Source of the DNA: Alligator mississippiensis
Taxonomy: Eukaryota; Chordata; Crocodylia; Alligatoridae
DNA length: 64,000 bases
NCBI RefSeq assembly: GCF_030867095.1
Contig: NC_081824.1
Coordinates: forward strand, 305,056,956 to 305,120,955
Direction of reading: 5' to 3'
Made by a program: the position numbers and the translations under genes. The notes beneath the pieces are model-generated. The model did not search any database. It saw nothing but the letters and a program-made list of their open reading frames with translations, and was not told the DNA's origin. The stretch's first letter is position 1. Each line of letters starts with the position of its first letter. This document shows positions 1 to 11,694 of this stretch, piece by piece.

Positions 1-182
1 ATCACAAGACAGCTCTGGTGGAAGTCAGGCACGTAGGTGATCAATCTGTGTCACTATTGGGCTTGCATGGCAGCCCATCCTAGGTAGAGGCTTAATGTGT
101 GAAGAATGCACTTGGGGCAGTCTTCTTTACCCTCCATCACATCCTCCTTGTTCTGGCTCCTGCACAAGGCAGTGCACAGGAG

Positions 183-485
183 CAGCAGCAAACAGCAGCC
201 AGGCAATGTATGTGATGGTGTGCAAGGTATTCTGGGAATCATAGTTCTCTACAGCAGCAGTGAAGTTTGCTGTTGCCATGGGGAAACTTTTACCACATTT
301 TTACTGCCAAATCCCATTCTGAAGGGCACAAATACATATATGTTGATTTTGGTGGCAAAAAATGGGTCAGTTCTGTCCACCAGCATCAGCAAGCTCCACT
401 GCTGCTCTAAAAAACTACAATTCTCAGAACACCTTGCACTCCACGACATACTGCCTCTGCTGGCTGCTTCCTGCAGGTGGAAAGT
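183..485. repeat. Fold-back (inverted-repeat) element with ZNF143-like motifs
   Basis: Two arms of roughly 90 bp face each other. The left arm spans about 191-279 and the right about 377-472, with a spacer of about 100 bp. Read in the same sense, both arms carry a CAGC-rich start, then TGCAAGGTATTCTGGGAATC (left) or TGCAAGGTGTTCTGAGAATT (right), then a GCAGCAGTG block. Each arm therefore holds one copy resembling the ACTACAATTCCCAGAATGC consensus bound by ZNF143: on the minus strand around 219-247 and on the plus strand around 412-439. The arms have diverged, so the insertion is old. It is probably a non-autonomous DNA transposon or fold-back element, but no target duplication could be defined. 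The 135-codon frame crossing it has no coding character. Confidence 0.6.
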
Positions 486-1073
486 TCAGGTGGAGCATGG
501 GGCCAGAGGCTGAGGTGATCCCCTCCCTGTCCTTCTGGGTCCCGTCCTGTTAGGTAGTGTCCACAGCACTTGTCTTGTTTGTTGACCCCACATTACACAC
601 CTAGATAATTTTCAGGCCAAAATGGAGGCAAAGAATGAATGTAGGCAGCTGGACAGTTTTGCAGCTGTTGGAGTAGGGTCTAACTGGATCGCTTTTTGTG
701 GCAGGTGCCTAAATTCTGCCTAAGTCTTGGTCAGGTGCCTATAAGATTGGTTTGGATGTGACCTCCAATAGTACCATGATACTGGTATAATAATGGCAGT
801 TCATATGTATATTGCCCTTGACTAATTTGAATTACGGTGCCATACTTTATTTTATAATCCCTCTATTTTTGGCAGGAGGAAGGTTTCACAATTATTTGTA
901 TCTGAAAGACAAAGAAATTAGGATGCAGAAGGCCAAGATGCCCTGAAAGTACATGGACTTCTAGAAGAAGTGAAGTGGATGGTAGGAAGGGAAAGTTTAT
1001 CACAAACATTATGATGGAAGCTTTGTGCTTGTTTTGGTGTATACAATGGTGCATGCACACACATATACATCTA
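486..1073. other. No recognised feature
   Basis: AT-rich unique-looking sequence. There are no long open frames, no obvious repeat ends and no splice-site or promoter combination that I can support. Confidence 0.5.
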
Positions 1074-1872
1074 GGCTAGGGACAGAAGTTACACATAAAC
1101 TGGTTTAAGTGATCAGAAACTGGTTTAAACTTGTAACAGAACACAAGCACAGTGCACATAAACCAGTTTCAAAATGACTGAAACTGCTAGAAGATAAACC
1201 TGGTTGAATGTAGTGTCAAACTTGACTGATTTGGATCAAACTGGTTTATTAAACTTCAGTCCCAGACTCCTTCCTGGTTCAGGTTAAATCACAGTCTCCC
1301 AGCATTGCAGCCTTGGGCTGGGCTGTGCTGTCTGCTCCAGAGAACAAGGCTGGCCCCACTCCTCTGCTCCCTAGCTGGAGCAGTGAGGGCTGGCTGACAA
1401 GGGGGTAAGGGAGGGGGAAACCTGACTGGGGATGCAGCCCAGTCTGCAGTGGGGGGACTGCCACTCCCCCCAGGAAAACCCCATCCAGGGTCTGGGAGGG
1501 AGGTTAAACACCCTTGCCCCTGCTCACATTTACTGCTGGCTGCAACTGTGGACTACAAATCCCAAAGGCACCTGGAAGCACGAAGGGGAAGTGATGAGCA
1601 ACCCTGACGAGTCCTGCTGCTATAATTCTGGACTGCAAATCCCAAAGACCTTCCAGGGCAGCAGGAAGAGGAAGTAAACACGCAGCCAGAGAGAGCTGTG
1701 CTCTAGCATCTCCTGGCTTCTGGCCTGAGCCACTACAGGCATGTGACTGCATTTCCTGAATCAAAGGTAAATGTGTGTTCACTTCTGTTTCATTTTAATT
1801 TGTGCAGTTTAGACTAACCCGCAAAAACTGAATTGATTCAGCCTCAGGCTTTTTGACTGTCTGTACTTAGAC
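1074..1872 (+). mobile_element. Harbinger-like non-autonomous DNA element, copy 1
   Basis: The left end begins GGCTAGGGACAG, followed by several repeats of an AAACTGGTTTAA-type motif up to about 1240. The right end is about 1735-1872 and ends GTACTTAGAC. Both ends and the motif-rich left part match copy 2 at 53590-55148 in inverted orientation, which defines the element limits. The middle is GC-rich and includes the ACTACAAATCCCAAAG-type repeats at 1551 and 1631. The two ends form only a weak terminal inverted repeat. The PIF/Harbinger assignment rests on the TTA target duplication seen at copy 2; copy 1 shows no matching flank. There is no transposase frame, so it is non-autonomous. Confidence 0.6.
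1551..1660 (+). repeat. Direct duplication around an ACTACAAATCCCAAAG-type motif
   Basis: GACTACAAATCCCAAAGG at 1551 and GACTGCAAATCCCAAAGA at 1631 lie 80 bp apart in the same orientation. The motif resembles the first half of the ZNF143 recognition sequence. The sequence after each copy is also loosely alike. It may be an internal tandem duplication of the Harbinger-like element. Confidence 0.55.
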
Positions 1873-4800
1873 ATGCACATGCACACGCACATGTGCACAA
1901 TCAAGTATGCATGGAAGTGAACGGAGAGAAAAGGAAACAAATCTGTCTCCTCTAGCCATGAAATGGAACCGCTATGACATACTAGCATTTGCAGTGGCAG
2001 AGGGACTTTTAATAGCGTGTCCTCTGAGCTATGCATCCCGGGTGCACTGAGCAAGAGAGAGATTTTCTCTGCCTGCCTGCCTGAGTATCCTGACGTCAAA
2101 CCTGTGCAGGTGCAGTAATAATGACACCACGTAAGCAGAAAGCCTTTACCTTTTTTCTGAGCTGTGTGTACTCAGGCCTATTGTCATTACTACTGCTCCC
2201 CTCACATGGCTATGACACAGGAAAGGAAATAAAACCTGGTGAGATCAGACTGTAAATCAACCCCTTAAACCTCTCTTTGAGTCTAAATGAAGGTCAATAA
2301 AGGACAACAAGACTGCTGATGCCCTCAGACATGCAGCTAACAGCAGCTCTATGTGAAGCAATACACAGAAAGCCGGCAAAGTCTCATAGACAACAAACTC
2401 GACCCTGGAGTCTGTAGCATAATCCCTTTGATCAGCAAGACTGGGGTTACTGTAGGGTCAGCGTCGACATAAAACCAACCAATCAAGCAAGACCACCTAC
2501 GTATTTAAATTAATCTTTTTCTTTGGGGGAATACAATTTTCTTCAAGCTATTTTTTCCTGCATGGAGCTCCATGTGCTCTGTGTTTGCTTCCTCTCATAT
2601 TGCTGCTGCTACAGAGGCAGGCATTGTTATTCAGGTACTTTAGTTCTCTAATATCCTATGCAACAAAAAAGTGAGGTGCTCATTGTTTTTAAATTTACCA
2701 AAAGCTTCTCAACCAAGAAAACTTTCTGATGGTCAGTATATGCTGCTCTTGATTTTTTTTTAACCGACTACGTTTAAATCTTACATGTGGTTAAAAATCC
2801 ACAAATATTCTTTCATTTCTTTTTGCAGAGGGGTAGCAGAATCAATTTGCCATGGTTATGCCTCCTGCCAATTGTTTAGAATTTCCAGGATTTAATCTTT
2901 CATCCGTGTGTGTATCCACTATTTACCTTTGAATGAGAGAATGCATAATACATTGGGCTTTATGGAAATGAACCATGAAAGCCTACTTTTTGAAGACCAG
3001 AAAGTTGCGCTGTCTCTTTATGGCCTAGAAAAATAAGTACCCATGTTACAGCAACTTCCACCAATGACAAAGCCGGTAGAGTGTAGAGGCTAGTTTAGAG
3101 GGGGTAGGAGTTTTCCCCACCAGGCCCAGAGCAGGTTCCTAATAATGGCTCGGAGTCCTGTCTGGCCTCGTGGATTAGTGCCAGTGATGCTGCACCATTG
3201 CTGTAATACAGGTATTAATTTTTCAAGTACAGAGGCACCCTTTTTTGTTACAAAGAATGAGGAGGAGCTGTACTATCACTAAAACACCTTTGTGCTACAA
3301 GCGCGTTGTGTTGTAAGGAAGAAGCTGTAAGACGGGACAGCTGAAACCTTTACGCTTTCATTAGTATAGCATTTCCCACTCTGCTGGTTTGGCTTTAGCA
3401 GTGCCAGAATCAGTGAGAGCTTCAGTATAGACAAGGTTCTGTGCAGCACCTGGCATTTTAAGGAGTCTCATCTAACCCACTTGAGAGTTGGCCTCCCCAG
3501 ACCAATGGGAGACAGGCCAGTGGCTACTGATACTTTGTTAACACAAGTATTCCTGGTCTTGGAGAACTGGGGGGGATAACAGCTTGTGGCATGGTGGTGA
3601 AACTCCTGAGCTTTTCACTGTGGTGAAAACTCTCTCTAAACTAGCATTTGCACCTCAGGCAGCACTGGAAGTCATATGGATACTAATTTGTCTAGGCTGT
3701 AAAGAAAGATTGCAAAATTCTAGGCTGGACTTTGAAGGCATTAGAATGAAAAACAAGACACTTTAGAAGCAAGACCACGGTATGGGAAACAGCGACACCA
3801 GACACAGATAAACTGGAAACCTGTAGCTGGTAGTTTTCTGGACTTTTATCCTTTTAATAAACATGCCTCCTATGTTGAATACCCATGTGCTTTGGTGGAA
3901 GTAAATATGCAAGGTCATTATCATTCCTATGCATGCTAACCAGCTATAATAAAAGTAACATTTGGCAGCACATGCTTGTTTTTTCCCTCTCTGACATGGA
4001 TTATTCAATGTACTCCAGTTCTAAACTGGGCTAGATGCTTACCAACATTTAAGGACTGCAAATAACATGATAGCAATGTAGGAGGAGGGTGAAGAAGGCT
4101 GCAAATAAAGAACTGATGTCAGTAATAGAGCAGAGGCATTGTGAGTTAGCATGAGGTTGTAAAATGTGATAGGATCAGCTTGAACTACAAGGAGCCATAT
4201 GCATTTTCTGGCTATGGTTATCCTCTGGCTGAATGCAATTTTCTGCTGTACCTACAGAATTAAGTCAGTGAAATGTTTTTTGTAAAGAAGAGGTAACGGT
4301 AGCTTTGATGCAAATCCTGCATGATGCTATCTCTTGTTCTGAGTGACAGGTCTGTCTGCAGCTGTTAGTGGAGATACAGCAACACTTCGACAAGCTCCCC
4401 CCTACCTCAACACCTCAAAGAACCAGAAGCAGCAGAAGCTTTTTAAGAGGTTTTCCTGTTTAAGGAGTGGTGGGTGCAAGTGATGGCAAGCATATGCTGG
4501 GGAGTTTTCTCTCTGCTTTCCTTTCCTCGTGCTACGTTTTTTTTCTGACACTGACTGTTTCTTTCAAAAGCCTTTTGCCAGTGAACGCAGGTGTTGGACC
4601 CTTAGCAAAACCTGTCCATAAGAAAATTGTTAACCTCTGCCCTACCTGGTGATATGTTGACTAATTGTGATAGAAGCACAAAGGAAAAACAAACAGGTCA
4701 AGGACAGGAAACAGTGCACAGAATAAACTAAAACCTAGCATGTTGCAGTGAATGCAGGTATGAAAACACATTAGTGATATGCCTCCAATATTTTTAAAAT

Positions 4801-5340
4801 GGGGTTCTTAGCCACTTATCCCCATTCCCCTGGGATAATGCTAAACCTGTCCTATTTATTCATGCAAGGACATTGCTGGCCCCAGGGAACCTGATTTCTC
4901 TGTTTTCACATTTTAACAACTTCACTTTCTAATAGCCAGAATGGAGGAAAAAGGCCCTCATCCATCCTGCAGTGAGAACCACTTGGGCCCAGAAAGACAT
5001 CTTCCTGGCTCTCACTGTAAAATCAAGGATGCATTTTGTTTACTTTGCTGGACATTTTACTCTTTTGTTCCTTAAAAAGTACAGTCTGCTTGGCCTCTTA
5101 CCCTAGTGTCAATCAGGGGTAACTATTCAAGACCTTGGAGGTACATGGTGGTAAAAATGGTGTCAAGGAAACTTCAGACAGAGTGAATTAATAGTTGTGG
5201 AGTGTGGGAGTACCATCCATTGAGAAATCAGTTGTTAAAAAATATAGTAGGTTTTACTTAATGCCATCCAGTCTCTTCCAAATGTGAAGACACTCCATTC
5301 AAAGTTTTTCTGGATTCCCAGTGGTAAGTGACCCGCAGCA
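1873..5340. other. Unique-looking non-coding stretch
   Basis: About 3.5 kb without a recognised repeat or gene. The longest open frames are under 100 codons and look random. There is a short CA-rich run near 1873-1898. The part from about 2480 to 3060 is AT-rich and repeat-free, with homeobox-type ATTAA motifs, but nothing supports a specific function. Confidence 0.5.
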
Positions 5341-5344
5341 AGAT

Positions 5345-5470
5345 TCAGAGGGGAGAGGGGATTTCACAAGAAGCAGGGAAGTCACCCCATCCCTGCTCAG
5401 TGATCTTAGGCAAGTCACTCTGCCTCTCCTATTTCCCTTCCTATCTATAAAAGGGGAATTCCAGTCCCCA
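5345..5470 (+). repeat. Ancient MIR/CORE-type SINE remnant
   Basis: The stretch reading CTTAGGCAAGTCACTCTGCC around 5404, then a pyrimidine-rich part and TCTATAAAAGGGG, follows the familiar MIR core order: a 'cttgggcaagtcact' block, then a 'ccatctgtaaaatgggg' block. This is a memory-based family match to a degraded copy. Boundaries are approximate. Confidence 0.5.
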
Positions 5471-5654
5471 GAGCAAGCCAACAAAACCTATGAACAAGGA
5501 GAGATCAACTATATGACAGCATGTAAAAAGAGAACAATCCAAAATCTACCACAAACCCCTTAGCTCCTCTGTACTACCACCCAAAGGTTGTGCTGCTCAA
5601 CTGATAGACTCCAGGCTCTAAGCATGATCCATTGGTCCACTGGTCAGGGCATAC

Positions 5655-6183
5655 ATAGATTCATAGATTCATAGGTGTTAGGGTCAGAAGGGACCTCAAT
5701 AGATCATCAAGTCCGACCCCCTGCATAAGCAGGAAAGAGTGCTGGGTCTAGATGACCCCAGCTAGATACACATCTAACCTCCTCTTGAAGACCCCCAGGG
5801 TAGGGGAGAGCACCACCTCCCTTGGGAGCCCGTTCCAGACCTTGGCCACTTGAACTGTGAAGAATTTCTTCCTAATGTCCAATCTAAATCTGCTCTCTGC
5901 TAGCTTGTGGCCATTATTTCTTGTAACCCCCGGGGGCGCCTTGGTGAATAAATACTCACCAATTCCCTTCTGTGCCCCCGTGATGAACTTATAGGCAGCC
6001 ACAAGGTCGCCTCTCAACCTTCTCTTGCGGAGGCTGAAAAGGTCCAGTTTCTCTAGTCTCTCCTCGTAGGGCTTGGTCTGCAGGCCCTTGACCATACGAG
6101 TTGCCCTTCTCTGGACCCTCTCCAGGTTATCCGCATCCTTCTTGAAGTGTGGCGTCCAGAATTGCACGCAGTACTCCAACTGT
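5655..6183 (-). mobile_element. CR1 LINE, 5'-truncated 3' end
   Basis: This is a non-LTR retrotransposon fragment. On the minus strand an intact 143-codon frame (6179 to 5748) starts at the MEYCVQFWTPHFKKD region and covers the last part of CR1 ORF2. It includes LERVQRRATRM, the LRGDLVAAYKF segment, and the RLDIRKKFFTV and WNGLPREVV motifs. A normal stop and a short 3' tail follow, ending in repeated ATTCATAG units at 5655-5674. Truncation at about 6183 is typical of incomplete target-primed reverse transcription. The open frame suggests it is younger than the other CR1 pieces here. It has no catalytic domain and cannot encode a working protein. Confidence 0.9.
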
Positions 6184-6759
6184 AGACCTCAGTCATCACA
6201 ATGTATGTATGGGTTTGGGTATTACCCAGTCCTATCCAAAGGAACCCCTGAAACAAATCAAAACCAACTATGTATTATATGCCAGATCATATGATACAAG
6301 GTGTTACAATACCTATACAATATGTATAACTGAGACTAGACTAAGCTGTTTGTACATAGACACGTACACACATTTTAGTTGTATATTTATGTAGATGTTT
6401 ATAAACCCAGTCATTAAATGTATACATTGTATCAGATTAAAATGTGTGTGTCTGCCAACATGTTAGAAAACTGTGCATCTGATCTACACCCGCTTTGGGG
6501 AGGTGTTCTTGGCACTCGGAGACAGGTATCGTACACTAGGGAACAATGACTGGGGGGAACATTGTGCATAGACAAACAGAAGTAGGTGGCACAAGATTAA
6601 TTGCTAATGTAGGGGGAACAAGGCCATTTGCAGCATGGCTGGACCCATCTACATGAAAGAATTTTTAAAAAATATCCCTCTGTTGCTGACACTGGTAAAG
6701 TTCCACTGATAACAAAACTGGGAGCCAGTGGGTGGAAAAGATGCCAACTCCAGGCACAG
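6184..6759. other. No recognised feature
   Basis: AT-rich sequence with TATATGT-type low-complexity stretches around 6260-6450. No repeat ends or coding potential are visible. Confidence 0.45.
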
Positions 6760-6996
6760 TCACTGCAGTGTTGTGTGATATATCTAAGCTATCTCTATAC
6801 AAGCCAACTTGGCTAGTAAGAGCAGCCTAGCTGCAGAAGCATGGAGCTCAGCATGTGCTGCAAAACCCATCCAGAAATGAGGGTAAATTAGCCCACACTG
6901 CTGAATTAGCGTATGCTGCTGCAGCTGTATTGCTACGGATACTGAGCTCACTCATGTAAAACCAACTTGAGTATGTCTTCTCTACACTGCAGTCGC
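6760..6996. mobile_element. Small inverted-repeat DNA element (MITE)
   Basis: The left end reads CACTGCAGTGTTGTGTGATA. The right end, read in reverse complement, begins GACTGCAGTGTAGAGAAGAC. These form imperfect terminal inverted repeats. The inside is rich in GCTGCAG and GAGCTCAGC-type words. The CTACACTGCAG end resembles non-autonomous hAT-type elements of turtles and crocodilians. The family assignment is from memory, and no target duplication was confirmed. Confidence 0.45.
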
Positions 6997-7563
6997 ACAG
7001 ACCTATATCCACAATTATTACAACGGTGGCAGCTGCCAGCAACCTTTGTAAACAAGGCTTCTCAAAGCCCTTGGAACATAATCATTGCCAGCAATGACAG
7101 TCAGGAGATAGGGAGAAGAGGGGAGAGGAGATTTTTTGCAAAATTTTACTGTGCAGACAGAGCTTTAAAAGAAAACATGATTGTGACCATGATCCATCTG
7201 GTCTCTACCCAGCTTCCCATACCAGTGTTGAAAACATTTTTATTTAAAGAGTTCTGTCAGCCCAATCACTTTTCAGCACGAGCAGCCATAGGTCAGTTGC
7301 CAGTTAAAGAAAAGTCCTGTACCCAAACTTCTTTCAAGAGTGAAGTCCCCCAGTTTTGGTCTACTGCCTGAAATCTGTGGTACAAATCTAAGGTTTGTCC
7401 TGCATTGGCCAGGAAATATGTGTTATCACCTCTTCAGCCAGCCAAACTTAGACAGTCCTTGCTAGAAAGAAGATAGTACATGTAGTAAACTACTAGACTG
7501 ATGTTTAAACCTCTCTTTAAAATGGTAAAACTGTCTTATACCAACAATTTTAAAGCAGATTTG

Positions 7564-7682
7564 GGTCTTGTCTACAGCATCCAAGAGAAATGGTTATCAT
7601 CTCTCTGGCAAGAAAAGTGTTTATAAGCAGGGTTTCCTTGAAAGGTGTTAACACTGATGCCTTGGCTAATGTAGACAGAGTG
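7564..7682. mobile_element. Short MITE with TGTCTACA ends
   Basis: The ends TCTTGTCTACAGCATCCAAG (left) and, in reverse complement, CTCTGTCTACATTAGCCAAG (right) form an imperfect terminal inverted repeat around a ~120-bp element. TGTCTACA ends are common among sauropsid hAT-type MITEs. The flanks were not resolved. Confidence 0.45.
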
Positions 7683-7768
7683 TCTGGGCTGAATTTGGCA
7701 CTGTTTTAAAATGATGGTGTTAGCTTGGATGCTGGTAGAGTCTGACGTGCCCCTTCTCCTCTCCCCTT

Positions 7769-7799
7769 TAAAACAAAACAAAACAAAACAAAACAAACA
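7769..7799. repeat. (AAACA)n microsatellite
   Basis: Six or so AAACA units in tandem, possibly grown from an A-rich retroelement tail. Confidence 0.9.
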
Positions 7800-9627
7800 G
7801 TGATATTTTTCCATTAACCAGAATGTACAGGGACATCAATGCATATCTAGGATTCTTAAGTAATAGTAAGTAAGCAAGCAAGCTGTTGTGGCTGTGATGG
7901 AAGGTTGTTGGCCATAAGTATACTGTACTGGTGCATTGTTAATCTTCTTTAGCACTCTAAAATTACTATATGAGAGGAAGCTCACTTCAGCATTAAATCG
8001 CTCAATGGTATCTGTTGATTAAGCAGAATCTTTTTTTTTTTTTTTAAAAAGGAAGAAAATGCAAAGGAGAGCAACTCATATCCTGATTCTGGGTCAGTGG
8101 GTATAGGGTGATTCAAATTCAGTACCTTCCTCCCAGCTACGTGGTACACAAGGGACAATATCTTACTCTGCTCCTTCCTATCACTCCATGCACTTGTAGG
8201 GGCTTATGGTATTACTGCAAAACACTCTGGACATGCACAGCATGAAGAAACAAGTTGAAAGGTACATTTGGATGCACCAGACTCAAATCAGATAAACTCG
8301 CAGGCTTCACGGGGCCTCTGACACCAGGTGATTGCAAATGGGAATAAATACAATCCAAATTTAGGTTGGCACATGCTTTCCTATCAAGGGGAAAAATAAC
8401 TGAATTTTAACAGACTAAGTGGTTAGAGAACTTTGTTAATTCAGACATAAACCTGTTAGCATAAAATATTGCCAGAGGTCTGAAATGGCCTCAGACAGTT
8501 TACATTTTTCATCAGCATAGCAGCACGAGACAACTAACCCTTTCCTTCCCTAGAACAGTATTGCTGTTTCACACATCAGCACAGAAACCAGTCTCTTTGT
8601 ATGGGAGAGGTGCCTCTAATCTAGGCTTTATTAGACTGATAATTATAGAATGGCTTTAGAAGCTCTGGACAAAATAAAGCATTGGGTTTAGCTGACAGTC
8701 ATGTCAAATCCATGTCAATAAACTCCAGAAGATACAAATGTATAACCCTTTTCTCCTTAATTTTTGAATATTTAATTTAATCTTATATTGTTAATAAGGT
8801 TTATTGCTACTCAAAGAACTGATATCACATGACTTCCTCTTTCTGAATCACAACAAAACCAGAAGCATTGCAATGTGGACTAAGAAATTCACCGCCTGTC
8901 ATGTCTTGTTGTTTAATGATAATGTGTAGCACACCGTTTTCTGTTCCCTTCTGACTGTATTTCTTTATCTGGAGTTCTCATCAAATTCAGTAAAAAAAGA
9001 AAAGAAAAGAAAAGAAAGGCCAAGAGGCTGTGGAAATCTGGGGCTTTGGCACATGGGGCACAAAAATAGGTACTAATTTTAAGACGGAATTTGATGAATT
9101 TAAGGATTACAGTATGCAGTTGCCTGCAATAGCAGAGGCCTGGACTGGATCAGATGATTCAGGAAGTTCTTTCCAATTTTCTGCATAAATACTCCTAATC
9201 TTAGGAAGCAACCGCTTGAACCTGGTGAAAGACAAATGCAATTATTAATATCCACCTCCCCTGGAACAAAATGAGCCCCATCCAAGTACATTTAAGACAG
9301 GTTGGAATCAAAGCTAAACAAACAGACCTGGCACACCCTCTGGGACTGACTGAGCCAGGCCCTCACAGTCAAAAACTGCTTGCTTTGGATCCAGATTTGA
9401 ACGGTGCTCAGACACCCTTTTGTCTGAGGGCAGAGGTGAAGGGGAAAGTGTAAGAACTTGGATTAGACGGAGACAGGGAAATCAGTTTGATTCAGGTGCC
9501 TTGGCTATGGCTGTGCAGTCCCTTGTGCAGGCTAACTGGACCTTGAGTTCAAACACACAGGAGGAAATGCAGTACCTAAAGCCCTGGCCAGCTCAGCTGA
9601 CAGAGGGTGAAAGAGGGTGTGCTAATG
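7800..9627. other. Non-coding stretch with simple repeats
   Basis: No genes or interspersed repeats recognised. Simple tracts include a T-run near 8031-8045 and an (AAAAG)n run at 8992-9018. Open frames are short and random-looking. Confidence 0.5.
8992..9018. repeat. (AAAAG)n microsatellite
   Basis: Short tandem AAAAG tract following an A-run. Confidence 0.85.
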
Positions 9628-9700
9628 CAGGACTGTCTAACTGGTGGCCTGTGGGCCACAGGGATCAATCTGCAGCCCAAGGGCTCCTACTCAGTCACCT
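9628..9700 (+). mobile_element. hAT-like element terminus
   Basis: CAGGACTGTCTAACTGGTGG followed by CCTGTGGGCCAC matches the ends of the hAT-like elements at 18256-18787 and 40935-41341 (CAGG-CTGTCCAACTGG then GGCCCATGGGCC-type sequence). Only this end is clear. The element may run on for several hundred bases with a decayed interior. Confidence 0.5.
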
Positions 9701-10789
9701 CTCCCCCTATTGCTTTATCTACAGCAGTGACCAGGGTCTCTAGGCTACTTCCTACATTGACCTAGGAGGCAGAGCTGTGGTACTGGAGAAACCTGCAGTG
9801 TGATGCTGTGGGGGAGTCCTAAGCTGGTGCCCAAGTGCATGATGCAGCAGTGCTGGGGAAGGGGCTTTCTTTCCCTGGGAGGGTGTAGCTTATGCATCAA
9901 CACTTGGTCAGGGCTGTGCTGAAAGGGGCAAGCTAGCCCAGTTTGTTCTTGGTTCAGTGCCTAATATAAATAGGAATCTGGACAGGACTAAGAGACCATT
10001 GTCACTACCCTTCCAAAAAAGTAAGTGTGGGTGGGAAATATACCACTAGGAACACAAAAACCAAAAACAACCTCCATAAAACTTTCATGCATTTTCCCAT
10101 GACATTAGAGGCCAGACTCTGAAACCAGTATAAATACAGAGTTCTTCCATTGGAATGAGCAGGACTAATTGTGGAGTAAGGTACTAGTCATAAGGCTCAA
10201 GAGAAAGGGCAGAATCTGGCCCTAGCTTTGCACTGGTATGTTGACGATGGATGTAATACAAAGCCCCCTAAGTCCTGTCTGTGCCGGAAGTTTCTGAACA
10301 CAAGTATTTTATACCCATGTGAAACAGGGAAAGGAAGTACTGTAATAGTAATTTTTTATTTTGTTACACATTTCAGCAGAGTGTGCCAGCTCTCTACATA
10401 TCCAAGACCATTCACTTTTGCAGGTTTGTTAAGGAGACCTGTGGGAATGAGGTTTCGGTTTTCCACTGTGTTAAGTGGACTGTGGGAAAAAAATCACCAA
10501 AGGGAAAAGCTATTTGCAGACTACTACTTTATCTTTTAAATTTTTTTTAATGCAAAATGGAAATGTGGAATAGACAACTGCTTTGAAGATCAGACATTCT
10601 GGGTTCTTGACAGGGTCCGGCAGAGATTCTAGAACTTGTGTGGTTAATTTCATGTATACTTGTGTTTCTGTTTTTTCACAGGTTTTTTTTTAACACAGTG
10701 TTTTATGTGATCAAAATAACAAACAAGCCGATCTCCTGCTGGCATTTCAGTTTCTGAGCAGTAAAAAAATTATGATGCTTTGTTTTTCA
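9701..10789. other. No further recognised feature
   Basis: May include the decayed body of the hAT-like element that starts at 9628. No coding signal. The longest frame, about 103 codons (10228-10539), shows no recognisable protein. Confidence 0.4.
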
Positions 10790-10799
10790 CTCAGTGACA

Positions 10800-10870
10800 C
10801 ACTAGCAAAATGAGTCTTACAAAATACCTGTGAGCTAGATACAGTTACCCCTATTCTGGTAATGTCAAAA
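10800..10870 (-). repeat. Possible MIR/CORE-type SINE remnant
   Basis: ACAAAATACCTGTGAGCTAG then TACAGTTACCCCTATTCT resembles the 'ctcacaacaaccctgtgaggtaggtac' and 'ttatccccatttt' words of MIR. It is very degraded and lies directly beside the MITE at 10877. Confidence 0.3.
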
Positions 10871-10876
10871 CTAAGT

Positions 10877-11065
10877 CCTGGTCTATAATCAGTTTTCTGG
10901 CAATGAAACTATTTTGATTATGGCTGTGATGTTTTATTGGCTAGTTAAAACAGTACAGCACCCTGTGTGGAAGCAGTTATACTTATTATAAAGGTAACTT
11001 ATATTCATGTGGCTATTCCCCAAATAGCCATACTGGTATAAGCATCTTTACTCTGGTAGACCAGG
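10877..11065. mobile_element. MITE with CCTGGTCTA ends
   Basis: The left end CCTGGTCTATAATCAG pairs with the right end GTAGACCAGG (reverse complement CCTGGTCTACCAGAG) to make imperfect terminal inverted repeats about 190 bp apart. The interior is AT-rich and includes CCAAATAGCCATACTGG. The CCTGGTCTA terminus is one I associate with widespread sauropsid MITEs. No target duplication is apparent. Confidence 0.55.
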
Positions 11066-11694
11066 CCTCACACCAGGGCAGACCAGGCCTTCAATTTCCC
11101 ATTCATCACAAAATGTAGTTCAATATCATATGTAGATGCTCTGAGATGAAGTGGGTAAAACCTTGGCTCCAATGAAATCAACATTCCCATGAAATGAAAC
11201 AGGGGAAAGATTTTGTTTGTAGAGATTTTGATTCCACGTACAATATACAGACAGGGGCCCAGTAACAACAGGATCATTCTCTTGACCTAGGAACAAGATG
11301 GTCAAAAGTTTTCACTCAGACACTGCCTAATCATGCCTTTAGCTTAAAACTTTACATTGTAGTTTCAAACTTTTTCATGTGGTGGGCAGAACAGAAGAGT
11401 TGTCTCAGGACCACCACTGCTATTATTTATGACCCCACAAGCCTCCTCTTTTTCTCATTTGTAATCCCATTTACGGCCACCACTTAAATGAGCAAGTGTT
11501 TGATGTAATTTAGCATTTTTTAATGTGGTCTAGCTACTAGAAAGGAGGAGAGCTAGTACCTCCTTAGTGTTCTGTTTGGCTCTTTGCAGACTGTCAAGCA
11601 AATATGATGTGTACCATAGACTTCAAGAGCCCTTGCTCAATACTGCCTAGGGTTTTAACCTGGCAGCCAGTCCAAAGTAATCATATGCTAATTA
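11066..11694. other. No recognised feature
   Basis: Unique-looking sequence. The start repeats part of the MITE end (AGACCAGGCCT near 11080), which may be a small duplication. No coding evidence. Confidence 0.4.
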
